This document shows positions 1 through 7,511 of a stretch of DNA of 26,567 nucleotides, piece by piece; the first letter of the stretch is position 1, and the number at the start of each line of letters is the position of its first letter. The notes beneath the pieces are model-generated. The model was not told the origin of the DNA. It saw only the letters and a list, made by a program, of their open reading frames with translations, and searched no databases. A program made the position numbers and the translations under genes. This stretch comes from JANWHF01 sp036276235 (GTDB taxonomy: Bacteria > Planctomycetota > Phycisphaerae > Tepidisphaerales > Tepidisphaeraceae), in assembly GCA_036276235.1 (NCBI GenBank), contig DATBDZ010000278.1:1-26567 (forward strand). The letters run 5' to 3'.

Positions 1-38
1 GGGGCGGATTCTCCATGCGCCCACTGAGGATCCGCCCC
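1..38. repeat. GC-rich hairpin at window edge
   Basis: Positions 1-13 and 26-38 are inverted copies with 12 of 13 bases matching (core arm GGGGCGGAT / ATCCGCCCC) around a 12-nt loop. It may be a terminator for a gene to the left or one more dispersed palindrome. The left part may continue beyond the window. Confidence 0.5.
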
Positions 39-193
39 CTCTCCTGGCGTCCGATCAGCCTGGTCTTGCGGTCCAATCCACCCATCCACGCCGTGGCAGA
101 GCGGCGCCGGCGGGCGCTCGCTTGACGAGCGGCGCAACGCCGCCCCGCCGCGGATTTGCTTCCGCAACGGAACATCGCACATCAGCTATGAGG

Positions 194-268
194 TGTCACG
201 CGAAGAGGCGAAGCGACGAAGGAGATCACATCGATTTCTACTTCGTCTCTTCGTGGCTTCGCGTGACA
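194..268. repeat. palindromic element, TGTCACGCGAAG family, copy 1
   Basis: Two 28-nt arms (194-221 and 241-268) are inverted copies with about 24 of 28 matches, starting TGTCACGCGAAG and ending GCGTGACA, around a 19-nt core. A second copy with the same arms lies at 14056-14129. Both copies are followed closely by a copy of the CGAGGGCACGGAT repeat. Confidence 0.8.
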
Positions 269-279
269 TGATTCTGGAT

Positions 280-332
280 GACAGCGCAAGGAGGATCCGT
301 GCCCTCGTTACACTCGTTCACGGCGTGGTGAC
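280..332 (-). repeat. dispersed repeat, CGAGGGCACGGAT family, copy A
   Basis: Read on the minus strand, this matches the sequences at 13727-13779 and 14171-14223. The shared order is CACGCCGTGAAC, a variable GAGTGTAA, CGAGGGCACGGAT, then CTCC and GCGCT. It starts 11 nt after the palindrome at 194-268. Confidence 0.75.
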
Positions 333-400
333 CGTAGTTCGCCTCGGGGAAAGTTCTTGGTAGTCCGGCGGAGGTTCCAAACCTGAGGACCGCATCCAAA

Positions 401-438
401 CTCGAAACTCGAAACTCGAAACCCGAAACCTGAAACTC
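401..438. repeat. 7-nt tandem repeat (CTCGAAA)
   Basis: Three exact CTCGAAA units (401-421) are followed by CCCGAAA, CCTGAAA and a partial CTC. The array ends 6 nt before the stop codon of the convergent lipoprotein gene. It is one of several 7-nt arrays of different sequence in the window. Confidence 0.8.
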
Positions 439-444
439 ATTTCC

Positions 445-1623
445 CTACCAGCCGGCCGGCGGGACAAACTTCGCCACGAAGATTTGCGTGGTGTTGTCGG
501 GGGAGCGCTTGCAGGTCCACATCATGTATTGCCCATCGGGCGAGAAGACCGGGAGGATGTCGGGGCCGGGGGTGTAGGTGATGCGGGTTTCGTGAGAGCC
601 GTCGTCGTGCATGGCGAAGAGCTCGTAGTTGGCGTGGCCTTCCTTGCTGGTGGCGTAGATGAGGTGTTTGCCGTCCGGGTGCCAGAAGGGGCACCAGTTG
701 ACGTTGACGTCGTGAGTCAGCTGCCGCTCGGCGGATTTGCCGGTGATGTTGCCGTCGGCGTCGAACGCGAGGTCAGCGACGAAGACTTGCAAAAGATTGT
801 TCTTCTGCCGATCGCTGCGATAGACGAGGCGTTTGCCGTCGGGGGAGAAGAAAGGGCCGCCGTCGTAGCCGGGGGCGTCGGTGATCTGAACGACGTGCGA
901 GCCGTCAGATCGCATGACGTAGATGTCGCCATCGCCCGTGCGCATCGAGGTGAAGCATATCCATTTGCCGTCCGGCGAGAAGGCGCACTCGGCGTCGTAG
1001 ACATTGTTGTCGGTCAGAGCCGGGCGGGCGAGATGGGCCGAAATCGTTATTGGGCCGTTGGGCGTGTCGGTGTGGCTGAGGATCAGAGCGCGCTGCCAGT
1101 CGTCACACCTGTAGATCTCCATACCGGCGGGGAATGACCAGCGATAATCGCGCCCTTCGCGCTGATAGCCGCCCTCTTTTTCGTCGGGTACTTCCTTGCC
1201 GGCGGTGGAAGCGAAGAGAATCGAGCGGCCATCGGGAGAAAAGAAGCCGCAGGTATTGCGGCTATTCTCGGGGCTGATGCGCGTTGGCTCGCCCGCGCCG
1301 CTGATCCGACCATTCTCGTAAATCAGTGGCGCGACATACATCTGATAGTGCGGCTGGCCATGCGGGCTGGCCTGGAAGATGATGTATTTCATGTCCGCCG
1401 AAAAGTACGCTTCGCCGGCGCGGTCGAAGTTGCGGGTGAGCTGGATCGGATTGACGAGAATTGCGGCTTCGCGCGGGTCCTGGAACGGGCGGGAGGTGGG
1501 TGCGGTTGATGCCGAGGTTTGCGCGGTTAGCGCATCGCTGTGGTTGCAGCCGGCTAGGAGAATCAATCCGATCATCGCGAGAAACAGATGGCGGGCAGTG
1601 CCCGCTTTACGGAGGGCGTTCAT
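445..1623 (-). CDS. TolB/PD40-type beta-propeller lipoprotein
   Basis: Predicted 392-residue lipoprotein. I chose the ATG at 1623 because it places a lipoprotein signal peptide at the N-terminus: basic n-region, hydrophobic LAMIGLILL, then the lipobox LAGC with Cys26 as the lipidated residue. The reading frame is open upstream to 1887, but that extension is made of repeat sequence. The mature part has repeated PD40 (WD40-like, TolB) blades, visible as FSPDGRSILFAS, FSPDGKWICFTS, FSPDGKRLVYRSD, WHPDGKHLIYATS and FSPDGQYMMW, with paired GDIYVMRSDGS and YELFAMHDDGS strands. It probably folds as a six-bladed propeller exposed at the cell envelope. Its ligand is unknown, and the Tol-Pal partners are absent here, so it should not be called TolB itself. 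It lies downstream of hisD on the same strand, 281 bp away, with repeats between. Confidence 0.8.
   Translation of the reverse strand: MNALRKAGTARHLFLAMIGLILLAGCNHSDALTAQTSASTAPTSRPFQDPREAAILVNPIQLTRNFDRAGEAYFSADMKYIIFQASPHGQPHYQMYVAPLIYENGRISGAGEPTRISPENSRNTCGFFSPDGRSILFASTAGKEVPDEKEGGYQREGRDYRWSFPAGMEIYRCDDWQRALILSHTDTPNGPITISAHLARPALTDNNVYDAECAFSPDGKWICFTSMRTGDGDIYVMRSDGSHVVQITDAPGYDGGPFFSPDGKRLVYRSDRQKNNLLQVFVADLAFDADGNITGKSAERQLTHDVNVNWCPFWHPDGKHLIYATSKEGHANYELFAMHDDGSHETRITYTPGPDILPVFSPDGQYMMWTCKRSPDNTTQIFVAKFVPPAGW
1590..1612. repeat. GGCGGGCAGTGCCCG palindrome, copy 1 (inside coding sequence)
   Basis: GGCGGGCAGTGCCCGC followed by TTTACGG, containing the perfect hairpin CGGGCA-G-TGCCCG. 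A direct copy lies at 1782-1804. This copy is inside the lipoprotein gene and encodes about residues R5-H12 of its signal peptide. Confidence 0.75.
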
Positions 1624-1732
1624 GTGGCACGGGTTTTTAACCCGTGTGAACGACGTTGTTTGTGGGGTGGATTGCGAAGGAGCGGCTTGTCGTATATTTG
1701 CGTCGCCAGCATGGGTTGAAAACCCATGCCAC
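1624..1732. repeat. composite palindrome, hairpin-core-inverted hairpin
   Basis: The left arm 1624-1647 contains the hairpin CACGGGTT-TTT-AACCCGTG. The right arm 1709-1732 contains GCATGGGTT-GAA-AACCCATGC. The two 24-nt arms are inverted copies with 20 matches around a 61-nt core. The element starts at the base directly upstream of the lipoprotein start codon, so it forms the 5' leader of that gene. Confidence 0.75.
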
Positions 1733-1781
1733 GATGAGAGGTTCTGCATCCTACGACAGCCGCTGGTTGCGAGGGGAAGAC

Positions 1782-1804
1782 GGCGGGCAGTGCCCGAGCT
1801 ACGG
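1782..1804. repeat. GGCGGGCAGTGCCCG palindrome, copy 2
   Basis: A direct copy of the sequence at 1590-1612: GGCGGGCAGTGCCCG, then AGC in place of CTT, then TACGG. It lies between hisD and the lipoprotein gene. Confidence 0.75.
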
Positions 1805-1830
1805 TCTGCCTCGGCGAAGCCTTCTTCCCT

Positions 1831-1858
1831 CTGGCTTGCGGCTTCTGGCTTCTGGCTT
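1831..1858. repeat. 7-nt tandem repeat (CTGGCTT)
   Basis: Four units with period 7: CTGGCTT, GCGGCTT, CTGGCTT, CTGGCTT. Intergenic, just downstream of hisD. Confidence 0.7.
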
Positions 1859-1904
1859 CCTTCAGACGATATTTCTTGCTTGCTCATGATGCTTGATCAG
1901 CATC

Positions 1905-3278
1905 CTACAGCGGCCGCACGTTGTCTAGCAGGCGTTCGTCTTCGCTGGAATTATTGCCGGGTGTGGCGCGGACGCTGATGCTGGCGGCGTGGCCGTCGAG
2001 GCCCTCGGATTTGGCCAGCGTGATGATGGCGTCGGCGTCTTTGGCAAGGCCTTCGGCGGTGTATTTGGCGACGCTGCTGCGCTTGAGGAATTCGTAAACG
2101 CTGATGCCGCTGGAAAAGCGGCCGGTGGTGTTGGTCGGCAGGCAGTGGCTCGGCCCGGCGACGTAATCGCCGGCGGCGACGGGACTGTACGGCCCGATGA
2201 AGATCGCGCCGGCGTGGCGCAGCCGCGAGAGAATATAGTTCTCGTCGCGCGCCTGGATGTTCACGTGTTCCGCCCCGAAGTGATTGGCCAGCTCGATCAG
2301 ATCATCCATCGATTCATGAATGATCACGGCACTGCATTCGCGCAGCGCCTTCTCCAGCGGAAGCGAGCGGCTGAGCCAGCGCCCCTGGCGATCGATTTCC
2401 GTCTGCACGCGCGTGGCGAACGCTTCGGATGTCGTCAGCAGAAAGCAGCTTCCCGGATCATGCTCGGCCTGCGCAATCAGATCGGCGGCGACAAAACGCG
2501 GATTGGCCGTCTCGTCGGCGAGCACGAGAATCTCGCTAGGCCCAAGGAAGCCGTCGATGCCGACGTAGCCGGAGACCAATCGCTTGGCGAGCTGCACCCA
2601 GCGATTGCCCGGCCCGACGATCTTATCAACGGCGGGAACGCTCTGTGTGCCAAAAGCCAGCGCCGCGATGGCGGCAGCGCCGCCGGCGCGGAAGACATCA
2701 GTGAGTTGAAGCTCGTGACACGCCGCCAGTACAAGATCGGTCCGACCATATTTGCTGGGCGGCGAGCAGACCGCGATGCGCGAAACGCCGGCGACCTGCG
2801 CGGGAACCGCTAAATGAATCAGCGAGGATGGATAGGAAGCTTTGCCGCCGGGGAAATAAAGGCCGGCGCTATCGATGGCGGTGAAGCGCATGCCCAGCGT
2901 CACGCCCGGCCGCACCAGCGGCACCGGGTCGGCGGGCATCATCGCCATCTGATATTCGCGAAGCTGCTCGATCGCGCGCTGAAGTGCGTAATGTTGCTGC
3001 GGTGTGATCCGCTTAACGGCAGCCGCCATCTCTTCGGGCGTGACGCGGATTTGCTCGGCGGTGAAAGCCGGATCATCAAACTTGCGCGCCTGCTCGACGA
3101 CGGCATCGTCGCCGCGACGGGCGACGTCAGCGACGATGCCCATCACCGTGCCCATCTCGCGCGTGCCGTTCTCGCCCTTGGCGATGCCAAGGTCCATGGG
3201 GTCCAGTCGCAACCGGTGGATCAGCCCCACGATTCGGCGATGGTCTTCAGGATCGGAATACCGCAGAATTGGAATCAT
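1905..3278 (-). CDS. hisD: histidinol dehydrogenase
   Basis: Catalyses the last two steps of histidine synthesis, NAD-dependent oxidation of L-histidinol to L-histidine through histidinal, in the cytoplasm. The protein is 457 residues, slightly longer than the usual 430-440. Family signatures are intact: VDKIVGPGNRWVQLAKR (about 218-233), GFLGPSEILVLAD (243-255), AEHDPGS (271-277) and GPYSPVAAGDYVAGPSHCLPT (from 362). By position, the zinc ligands are Q270, H273, D371 and H430 and the catalytic pair is E337-H338, corresponding to Q259, H262, D360, H419 and E326-H327 of the E. coli enzyme. No other his gene is present in the window, so it is not in a his operon here. It starts 137 bp from the divergent Dabb-domain gene. 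Confidence 0.97.
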   Translation of the reverse strand: MIPILRYSDPEDHRRIVGLIHRLRLDPMDLGIAKGENGTREMGTVMGIVADVARRGDDAVVEQARKFDDPAFTAEQIRVTPEEMAAAVKRITPQQHYALQRAIEQLREYQMAMMPADPVPLVRPGVTLGMRFTAIDSAGLYFPGGKASYPSSLIHLAVPAQVAGVSRIAVCSPPSKYGRTDLVLAACHELQLTDVFRAGGAAAIAALAFGTQSVPAVDKIVGPGNRWVQLAKRLVSGYVGIDGFLGPSEILVLADETANPRFVAADLIAQAEHDPGSCFLLTTSEAFATRVQTEIDRQGRWLSRSLPLEKALRECSAVIIHESMDDLIELANHFGAEHVNIQARDENYILSRLRHAGAIFIGPYSPVAAGDYVAGPSHCLPTNTTGRFSSGISVYEFLKRSSVAKYTAEGLAKDADAIITLAKSEGLDGHAASISVRATPGNNSSEDERLLDNVRPL

Positions 3279-3415
3279 CTCTGGCGAATCTTATGCAGAC
3301 TACTCCATAAGGAAAGAGGCCGCGCCGTTGAATGTCATCGGCCTTTTCCACTACTATCTCGCACCCCCAATGGTAGTGGTTCCTGGGATACTTTTATAGG
3401 CGGAGACGCTCAGCA

Positions 3416-3717
3416 ATGTTGATTCACACGGTGTTTTTCTGGCTGAAGGATGGTTCGGGTAAAGACGTGCAGCGAAAGCTGGTTGAGGATTGTGCCGCGT
3501 ATCTGGGCAAAGTGCCGGTGGTGCGGCAGCTGTGGGCCGGCCCGCCGGCGGGACGCCGCGCCGCGAGGTCGTCGATGCATCATATGATGTCGGCCTGACC
3601 GTCGTGCTTGACGATATTGCCGGTCATGATGTTTATCAGGAACATCCGCTTCACAAGGAATTCATCGCGCGCAACAAGGAGCATTGGAAGCGCGTGCAGA
3701 TTTACGATTTTGAGTGA
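3416..3717 (+). pseudogene. Dabb (stress-responsive A/B barrel) protein, frameshifted
   Basis: The first frame, from the ATG at 3416, gives MLIHTVFFWLKDGSG...VPVVRQLWAGPPAG, a typical Dabb N-terminus. It then shifts and stops at 3598. The +2 frame continues as TPRREVVDASYDVGLTVVLD, then YQEHPLHKEFI and VQIYDFE, the normal C-terminal half ending at 3717. Adding one G to the GGG run near 3552-3554 restores a continuous protein of about 100 residues, the usual length of this ferredoxin-like dimeric domain. The function of these domains is poorly defined. This is either a recent pseudogene or a single-base sequencing or assembly error in a GC-rich run. The intact frame on both sides argues against long decay. 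Confidence 0.85.
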
Positions 3718-3900
3718 TGCCCCGCTGAATCTAGGGCGATTTGAGCGGCTCGCGCTTTCGGAGAAGCAAATCGAAATCTGTTGCGATGCTCAGCGGCGGG
3801 TGCTAAGCTGTCTGGCTTGATCGGGGCGGGCGACGCCGGAGCCGCCACGGCGGGCTTGGCACTTATTGATGCCGTCATCCGGGAAGGTGAGGATACGGGT

Positions 3901-6441
3901 ATGAGCTTGCGGTCCATCTCTTGGCGGCTGTTTCCATCAATCGAAAAATCGTATAGGCCGCTGAGAGGGAGTCGAGGCGCGCCTGGCATTGCTGCCGCCG
4001 CGCGAACCACGATCGAGCCGCTGGAGCGGCGCATGATGCTGAGCCTCGCAGCGACAGCAGCTTCCGGTAGCGAGATTGACTTATCATGGCCCGCTGCGGC
4101 AAGCGGGGCGACGAGCATCGAGATTGATCGCTCCAACGACGGGGCCGACTTCACGACCCTTGCAACACTATCGGCAGCCGCAACCAGCTACGCCGACGTT
4201 GGATTGCACGAGGCTTCCTTATACCTTTACCGGTTGCACACCGTTTTCAGCAGCGGCGATCCAACAGACGATACGGCGTTTGGCATGAGCCTTCCGGCTT
4301 CGCCTACCGCTCTCATTGCGACCAATGACAATGGCGCGGTTAATCTCTGCTGGATCGACAATTCGCAGGACGCCGCCGGGTTCAAAGTCTACCGATCGAC
4401 CGACGGCAGCAATTTCGCGCTTATCGATAGTGTGGCCGATGATACGGATTCATACACGGACATTAATGCCGTCAAGGGCTCCACTAACTATTACAGGGTA
4501 TCGACCGCCGACGGCGGCGGCGAGTCTGCACCCACAGGCGCGGCCAGCGTCGTGCCCATCGCTGCGATTGAACTCTCAGACGATTCCTATTACGGTCTGC
4601 TGTCCGTCGCTCACGGGCATACATTGGTCATTGGTTCAAGCACCGGTACGAGCGGAGTCCTCGCCAACGACGTGGATCCGAACGGCTACAGCCCCCACGT
4701 CGGATGGCACAGCGCCCCTTCGCACGGCAGCCTCACGCTGAACAACGACGGCACCTTCAGCTACACCGCCAACAATGACTTCGTCGGAACGGATACCTTT
4801 ACTTACACCACCACCGACAGCCTCGGCGCTTCCAGCAACACGGCGACGGTCAGCATCCAGGTCACCGATGATGCGCCGGCCGCCGGATGGGAGGTTGGAA
4901 TTGTTGGCTGGCAATATAACGACGGCCCCGGCGACGGGTACGGCGATGGATACGGCGATGGATACGGCGACGGCTATGGAGATGGATATGGGGACGGTTA
5001 CGGCGGCAGTTCCGATCCATCCTATTCCGTCACAAACGCGAGCGGACAACTCAGTGGGGGCGACATCAACGGCGATACCGTCGCCTTTTCCGCCGACGCG
5101 ATCTCCTCGGACCAGGGAAGCTTTAGCCTCAGCTCCTCATCCGGCCAATACGCCTTTACGCCCGGCTCGGCTTTCAGCGGCACGCTGGTCATTCCCTATC
5201 ACGTGAGCGACGGCGCTTTCAACGGCAACACTGCCTCGCTATTGATCGTAGGCTGGAGCTACGACTCGACCGCCGGTCCGCCCGACAGCAACGGCACCGG
5301 AATCGTCTACGCTCCCTACGTTATTCCCGGGGCGAACCGCGACTATGGCGTCTACGAAAACGGCAGCCTGCAAGGCAGCGGCACCGAACTGCTGGATGGC
5401 GAGACCGGACAAAGCCTGCATGTCGATTCGCTCATCCAAGCGCCGGCCCACGGCACGCTCAACTTCGACGCCACCAGCGGAGATTTTACTTACACCCCAA
5501 GTACGGGCTACGTCGGCCCAGATGTCTTCACGTTCTCGACCTACGGCGTCAGCGGTAGCACCGGAGCGACGGTTCCGGGCGGATATGTGAGCGGGTACGT
5601 ACAGACGGAGGCATTGCCGGTTTCCCTCTCGATTGGCGGCTCATCGGCCGGCGATCCGGGCGCGACGATTCCATACAACGGATCCGGTACGTCACAGCTG
5701 CAATATTCGACGATCTACCTGATAGTCCCGTCCGACATACCGATCGGGTCTACGGTGACTCTATCCACCGATGACGCGGCAGACATTCAAATTTGGACGG
5801 GCAACCCGAATTCATTCGGCAGCGCCGACATCATCTGTAGTGGTACGAACAGCCGCACGTGGACGGTTGGGACAGATACGGTTCCGGCATCCCTGGCGAT
5901 CCTGGGCGTGAACCAGACAGACTACGACCGGGTGCACCTCACGTTATCCGCCACGCCCGGCGTTGCGCACGCCGGCTCGGCGCCCAGCTCGCCGACACCG
6001 CCCGCAAGCCAGCCTGTTTCTGCAACCCAGCCGGCGACCGTGCCACTCCCGCGGCCATACATCCTCACGCGGACACCCGTGAAGGCTTTTGTCGGCCAGT
6101 CACTCACCGTTCGGATGGGGCTCGCGGGGTTCGATCAGGTTTTGATTGGGTTCAATTTAACCGTAACGGACCAATACGGAAAACCGATGCCCGGCGTGAC
6201 GGTCAGCGAATCCATCACTCCCACGGGTTATCATTATTTTAATTTTCCGCCTACAACTGGTTCGACAGTTGCAAACGCGTCTGGAATGTTTGGCGACACG
6301 TATGCCGCATCATTTTATGACGCCACGGGATACGTGAACGTCAAGCAGGTATTGTCAATCGGCCCATGGAGCTGCACCCTATATACGCGTATAGACGCGA
6401 CTGGCGCGTGGGGCGGAAACCTAAGAACTATCTTCAAATGA
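3901..6441 (+). CDS. large secreted protein with LEPR-XLL-like motif, Fn3 and cadherin-like domains
   Basis: 846 residues from the ATG at 3901, which has GGTGAGG upstream. A longer TTG start at 3781 is possible but unlikely. The N-terminus has a basic stretch, then IEPLERRMMLSL at 38-49, which resembles the LEPR-XLL motif at the start of many very large exported bacterial proteins. Two fibronectin type III domains follow (about 55-140 and 145-230; the second has FKVYRSTDGSNF and YYRVSTADGGGES). Next come tandem Ig/cadherin-like (Big_9/VCBS-type) domains with the VLANDVDPNG, HGSLTLNNDGTFSYTA and GTDTFTY pattern, and again near HGTLNFDATSGDFTYTP. Between them lies a GDGY tandem repeat (344-367). 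A Pro/Ser/Thr linker (about 685-715) leads to an unassigned C-terminal region of about 130 residues. Probably a cell-surface or extracellular adhesive protein. No catalytic domain was recognised. Confidence 0.8.
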   Translation: MSLRSISWRLFPSIEKSYRPLRGSRGAPGIAAAARTTIEPLERRMMLSLAATAASGSEIDLSWPAAASGATSIEIDRSNDGADFTTLATLSAAATSYADVGLHEASLYLYRLHTVFSSGDPTDDTAFGMSLPASPTALIATNDNGAVNLCWIDNSQDAAGFKVYRSTDGSNFALIDSVADDTDSYTDINAVKGSTNYYRVSTADGGGESAPTGAASVVPIAAIELSDDSYYGLLSVAHGHTLVIGSSTGTSGVLANDVDPNGYSPHVGWHSAPSHGSLTLNNDGTFSYTANNDFVGTDTFTYTTTDSLGASSNTATVSIQVTDDAPAAGWEVGIVGWQYNDGPGDGYGDGYGDGYGDGYGDGYGDGYGGSSDPSYSVTNASGQLSGGDINGDTVAFSADAISSDQGSFSLSSSSGQYAFTPGSAFSGTLVIPYHVSDGAFNGNTASLLIVGWSYDSTAGPPDSNGTGIVYAPYVIPGANRDYGVYENGSLQGSGTELLDGETGQSLHVDSLIQAPAHGTLNFDATSGDFTYTPSTGYVGPDVFTFSTYGVSGSTGATVPGGYVSGYVQTEALPVSLSIGGSSAGDPGATIPYNGSGTSQLQYSTIYLIVPSDIPIGSTVTLSTDDAADIQIWTGNPNSFGSADIICSGTNSRTWTVGTDTVPASLAILGVNQTDYDRVHLTLSATPGVAHAGSAPSSPTPPASQPVSATQPATVPLPRPYILTRTPVKAFVGQSLTVRMGLAGFDQVLIGFNLTVTDQYGKPMPGVTVSESITPTGYHYFNFPPTTGSTVANASGMFGDTYAASFYDATGYVNVKQVLSIGPWSCTLYTRIDATGAWGGNLRTIFK
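4930..5001 (+). repeat. 12-nt tandem repeat encoding GDGY x6
   Basis: Six adjacent 12-nt units encode Gly-Asp-Gly-Tyr, with third-position differences (GAC/GAT, GGG/GGA/GGC, TAC/TAT). It lies in frame in the large secreted protein, residues 344-367. The array is likely to vary in copy number. Confidence 0.95.
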
Positions 6442-6473
6442 CCCCCGTTGTAAAACGATGATATGGTACGATT

Positions 6474-6794
6474 ATGCGACATTTCCTCGCGGTATTGTCA
6501 GTGTTATCAATTGGCACAGGAATTATCGCTTCATGGACAATGATAGTTATTAGTCGCTCTACTGGATATCGTCAGCAGATCTACATCGGAAACGCGCACG
6601 CGAGTGGATGGTGGCTGGTGGGATGCACGGCCTTGGCGCCGCTGTGCTGGGTGATCCTTTTAGCAATTGATCGGCATCGACAAGCGAGAAGAATTCGCGC
6701 CGGGGCCTGCGCATTTTGTGGATATAGTCTTAACGGCATCTCAGGCGGCATTTGCCCAGAATGCGGTCGCCCTATGCCCGCCTCGCGCAGCTGA
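6474..6794 (+). CDS. small membrane protein with C-terminal zinc ribbon
   Basis: 106 residues. Two hydrophobic segments are visible (about 5-27 and 46-65). They are followed by a basic stretch and a zinc-ribbon tail with C79-x2-C82 and C94-x2-C97, in the pattern CAFCGYSLNGIS then CPECGRP. This architecture is common among uncharacterised planctomycete proteins; the role is unknown. It lies 32 bp downstream of the large secreted protein on the same strand and may be cotranscribed with it. It is convergent with a second protein of the same type (6920-7492), which suggests a local pair of paralogues. No strong Shine-Dalgarno sequence is visible. Confidence 0.7.
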   Translation: MRHFLAVLSVLSIGTGIIASWTMIVISRSTGYRQQIYIGNAHASGWWLVGCTALAPLCWVILLAIDRHRQARRIRAGACAFCGYSLNGISGGICPECGRPMPASRS

Positions 6795-6919
6795 AAATGA
6801 AGGCGTGTACGAGGTCACGTAACAAGCGCAACAAGGGATGTCAGTGAAGCTAAAGCTGTTTCGCAGCGAGCGGCTGGGGTTGTTTCCGAGAATGGCGAGG
6901 CAGCCGTGGGCGTACAGAT

Positions 6920-7492
6920 TTACGATTTTGCATGAACCTGGATGCTTGAGCCGCATTCGGGGCAGAGCGATGTGCTGGCGCGGATGTCGTAGCCGCAAAC
7001 CATGCAAAGCCCCAGGCGCCTCCATCGCCGGCGGCGGATCGCGCTCCGCCCGGCGACGATGGTGGGCACTGCCGTCAGCAGCACGAGAAACCAATACGGC
7101 ACAATGATCGCCGAATAGCGCGGCGAGGATTGCGCGACGATCGACAGCGTTCCGCCGGACATGCTGAACCCAAAGATCGACCAGACAATCGACGCCGGAT
7201 CGAAGATCTGATCGTGCAGCGGGAGCATTTCGTCGGCGGATGCGGTGATGAAGGAGAATCGCTTGCCGCGAAGATCGTTCTCCGAATCATCAGGGCCGAA
7301 TTCGCCGTCGAAATCGATTTGCGTCAAGACGAAGAGAATCCCCTTCCGCTCCGCCGCCGCGCCGGCAAGATGGCCGGACGGATCGCGCACGGCAAGGACA
7401 TAAGCATGCCGCGTGGTGGCGATCCAGAGGGACGCCATCAGCAGCAAAAGTCCGGCGCCGAAGAGCCAAACGATTTGGCGCGCGCGTTTCAT
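6920..7492 (-). CDS. membrane protein with C-terminal zinc ribbon
   Basis: 190 residues from the ATG at 7492. An in-frame ATG at 7513 would add 7 residues and overlap the start of the divergent galU-like gene. One membrane segment lies at about 6-26 and a second at about 128-148. Between them is an extracytoplasmic region of about 100 residues of no recognised family. The C-terminus is a zinc ribbon, C163-x2-C166 and C177-x2-C180 (CMVCGYDIRAS then CPECGSS). It shares the ribbon and membrane layout with the protein at 6474-6794 but has a much longer loop. Its start is only 19 bp from that of the galU-like gene, so divergent promoters must overlap coding sequence. Function unknown. Confidence 0.75.
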   Translation of the reverse strand: MKRARQIVWLFGAGLLLLMASLWIATTRHAYVLAVRDPSGHLAGAAAERKGILFVLTQIDFDGEFGPDDSENDLRGKRFSFITASADEMLPLHDQIFDPASIVWSIFGFSMSGGTLSIVAQSSPRYSAIIVPYWFLVLLTAVPTIVAGRSAIRRRRWRRLGLCMVCGYDIRASTSLCPECGSSIQVHAKS

Positions 7493-7511
7493 GTTGAGGT
7501 AGCATATCGAC

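Larger units (their letters stand above)
1..444. other. gene-free stretch with repeats
   Basis: I see no credible coding region here. The stretch holds a hairpin at the very edge (1-38), a palindromic element at 194-268, a dispersed repeat copy at 280-332 and a 7-nt tandem repeat at 401-438 that runs up to the stop codon of the lipoprotein gene at 445. Positions 39-193 and 333-400 show nothing recognisable. Confidence 0.6.

Noticed and set aside
484..1137. Long plus-strand open frame opposite the lipoprotein gene
   Set aside because: It is a GC-rich shadow of the PD40-repeat gene on the minus strand and matches no protein pattern.
1624..1887. N-terminal extension of the lipoprotein to 480 residues
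   Set aside because: The extra 88 residues are encoded by palindromes and a 7-nt array, and they would bury the lipoprotein signal peptide.
3781..3900. TTG start for the large secreted protein
   Set aside because: The ATG at 3901 has a better ribosome-binding site and puts the export motif at the usual distance from the N-terminus.
3697..6929. 15-nt match CAGATTTACGATTTT at 3697-3711 and 6915-6929
   Set aside because: It is an isolated match with no extended similarity; chance or minor.
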